Below are positions 63,268 through 64,000 of a stretch of 64,000 nt of DNA, piece after piece. The notes under the pieces were generated by a model, which was not told the origin of the DNA, did no database searches, and saw nothing but the letters and a program-made list of their open reading frames with translations. Positions within the stretch are counted from its first letter, which is position 1. Each line of letters begins with the position of its first letter. The stretch comes from Levilactobacillus namurensis DSM 19117 (GTDB lineage Bacteria > Bacillota > Bacilli > Lactobacillales > Lactobacillaceae): assembly GCF_001434785.1 (NCBI RefSeq), contig NZ_AZDT01000006.1:1-64000 (forward strand). The letters are read 5' to 3'. A program made the position numbers and the translations under genes.

Positions 63268-64000
63268 ATGAGTAATCGAGATACTGCAAATGTTTTGTGG
63301 TTTGATGAATTGCACCGTGAAGACGTGAACCTAGTTGGTGGGAAGTCATCTTCCTTAGGGGAAATGACGTCGTCAATGAAAGTTCCCGTTCCTTATGGTT
63401 TTGCCACGACTGCCCGGGCCTACCGGTACTTTATGCAAGAGACCGGTGTCAACGATCAAGTCAACGCATTGCTTGAGGGAATCAAGGATTACGAAGACTC
63501 AGATGAATTACATACCACCTGTGAGAAGATTCGGAACTTAATCGTTTCGGCCAAGATGCCAGATGATTTAGCTCAGAACATCAAGCAGGCCTACGCCGAC
63601 TTGGCTAAGAAGATGGATCAAAAGGATCCATTTGTGGCTATTCGGTCATCTGCGACGGCGGAAGATTTACCAAACGCATCGTTTGCTGGGCAACAAGAGT
63701 CTTATCTGAACATCAAGGGCGCCGCAGACGTGGTGAACCGGGTTCAGGAATGCTACTCCTCGCTCTTTACTGATCGGGCAACTTACTACCGGCACAAGCA
63801 ACACTTCCCACACGAGAAAGTTGCACTGTCTGCTGCCGTTCAAATGATGGTCTTCTCCAAGGCATCGGGGATCATGTTCTCCGTTAACGTTGCTAACGGG
63901 GACGACTCCAAGATCGTGATCGACACGATTCGGGGCCTGGGCGAGTACATCGTGTTAGGGAAAGTGACGCCTAACCACTTCGTTATCGACAAAGACTCCA
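63268..64000 (+). CDS. ppsA: Phosphoenolpyruvate synthase (pyruvate, water dikinase), partial, runs off the window
   Basis: Makes phosphoenolpyruvate from pyruvate and ATP for gluconeogenesis. Only the first 244 residues are here: WFDELHREDVNLVGGKSSSL, VPVPYGFATTARAYRYFM, and the PPDK N-terminal ATP-binding segment VAIRSSATAEDLPNASFAGQ with the VVNRVQECYSSLFTDRAT region. GAGGAGG (63254-63260) gives seven bases to ATG 63268; ATG 63265 is the alternative. A perfect cre site in the promoter fits a gene needed only off sugar. Confidence 0.9.
   Translation, partial: MSNRDTANVLWFDELHREDVNLVGGKSSSLGEMTSSMKVPVPYGFATTARAYRYFMQETGVNDQVNALLEGIKDYEDSDELHTTCEKIRNLIVSAKMPDDLAQNIKQAYADLAKKMDQKDPFVAIRSSATAEDLPNASFAGQQESYLNIKGAADVVNRVQECYSSLFTDRATYYRHKQHFPHEKVALSAAVQMMVFSKASGIMFSVNVANGDDSKIVIDTIRGLGEYIVLGKVTPNHFVIDKDS

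Overview
The window is a compact stretch of chromosome from a low-GC Gram-positive of the Lactobacillaceae. The gene order typA-ftsW-ylbG-rsmD-coaD-ylbL-comEA/EB/EC-holA-rpsT-rpsO-rnjB-tuf-tig-clpX-ysxC, the separate rpoY-rnjA operon, strong AGGAGG ribosome binding sites, frequent GTG/TTG starts, single-domain NlpC/P60 cell-wall enzymes and a mevalonate-pathway gene (mvaS) all fit a lactobacillus. Base composition looks near 50% GC by eye, which would suit a Levilactobacillus-like genome, but I cannot fix genus or species. No rRNA genes, CRISPR arrays, insertion sequences or prophage genes were seen.

Layout. 1-5 kb: a LacI-type regulator, ribokinase and transketolase (pentose metabolism), with a perfect palindromic operator in front of ribokinase. 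5-9.5 kb: three cell-surface or wall-related genes (an NlpC/P60 peptidase without signal peptide, a DUF1002 secreted protein, a LysM-NlpC/P60 wall hydrolase). 9.6-14 kb: lipid kinase, RNase J1 with RNA polymerase epsilon, a membrane-anchored unknown, peptide deformylase. 14-19.2 kb: the full pyruvate dehydrogenase operon pdhABCD. 19.3-21.3 kb: a degenerate lactate-dehydrogenase-like protein, a UPF0223 protein and an inositol monophosphatase-like enzyme. 21.4-35.9 kb: typA, a highly structured leader in front of ftsW, the coaD cluster, the late competence operon (with comEC frameshifted in a run of six G), holA, S20, S15, RNase J2. 36-44.9 kb: translation, folding and repair genes (tuf, tig, clpX, ysxC, uvrC, obgE). 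45-50.5 kb: a lipoprotein, rnz, lapA, recJ, apt. 50.6-54.4 kb is more accessory: a YdcF-type membrane protein, a small secreted protein, a lone TIR-like protein beside tRNA-Ser(CGA), and a glycerol facilitator. 54.4-64 kb: 6-phosphogluconate dehydrogenase, an amino-acid permease, GNAT/MarR pair, two paralogous histidine phosphatases, PspC, PPK2, mvaS, nucleoside deoxyribosyltransferase, and the start of phosphoenolpyruvate synthase with a perfect cre site.

How the genes fit together: ribokinase, transketolase and 6-phosphogluconate dehydrogenase feed and drain the pentose-phosphate pool used by heterolactic fermentation; pyruvate dehydrogenase makes acetyl-CoA, which mvaS can draw on through acetoacetyl-CoA for isoprenoids; ppsA carries the opposite, gluconeogenic flux and carries a cre site as if shut off by CcpA on good sugar. 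RNase J1 and J2, RNase Z and RNA polymerase epsilon form the RNA-handling set. The observations I rate highest are the ftsW leader (six mutually compatible helices), the inactive lactate-dehydrogenase-like protein next to pdh, the comEC homopolymer frameshift, and the orphan TIR-like gene next to a tRNA.
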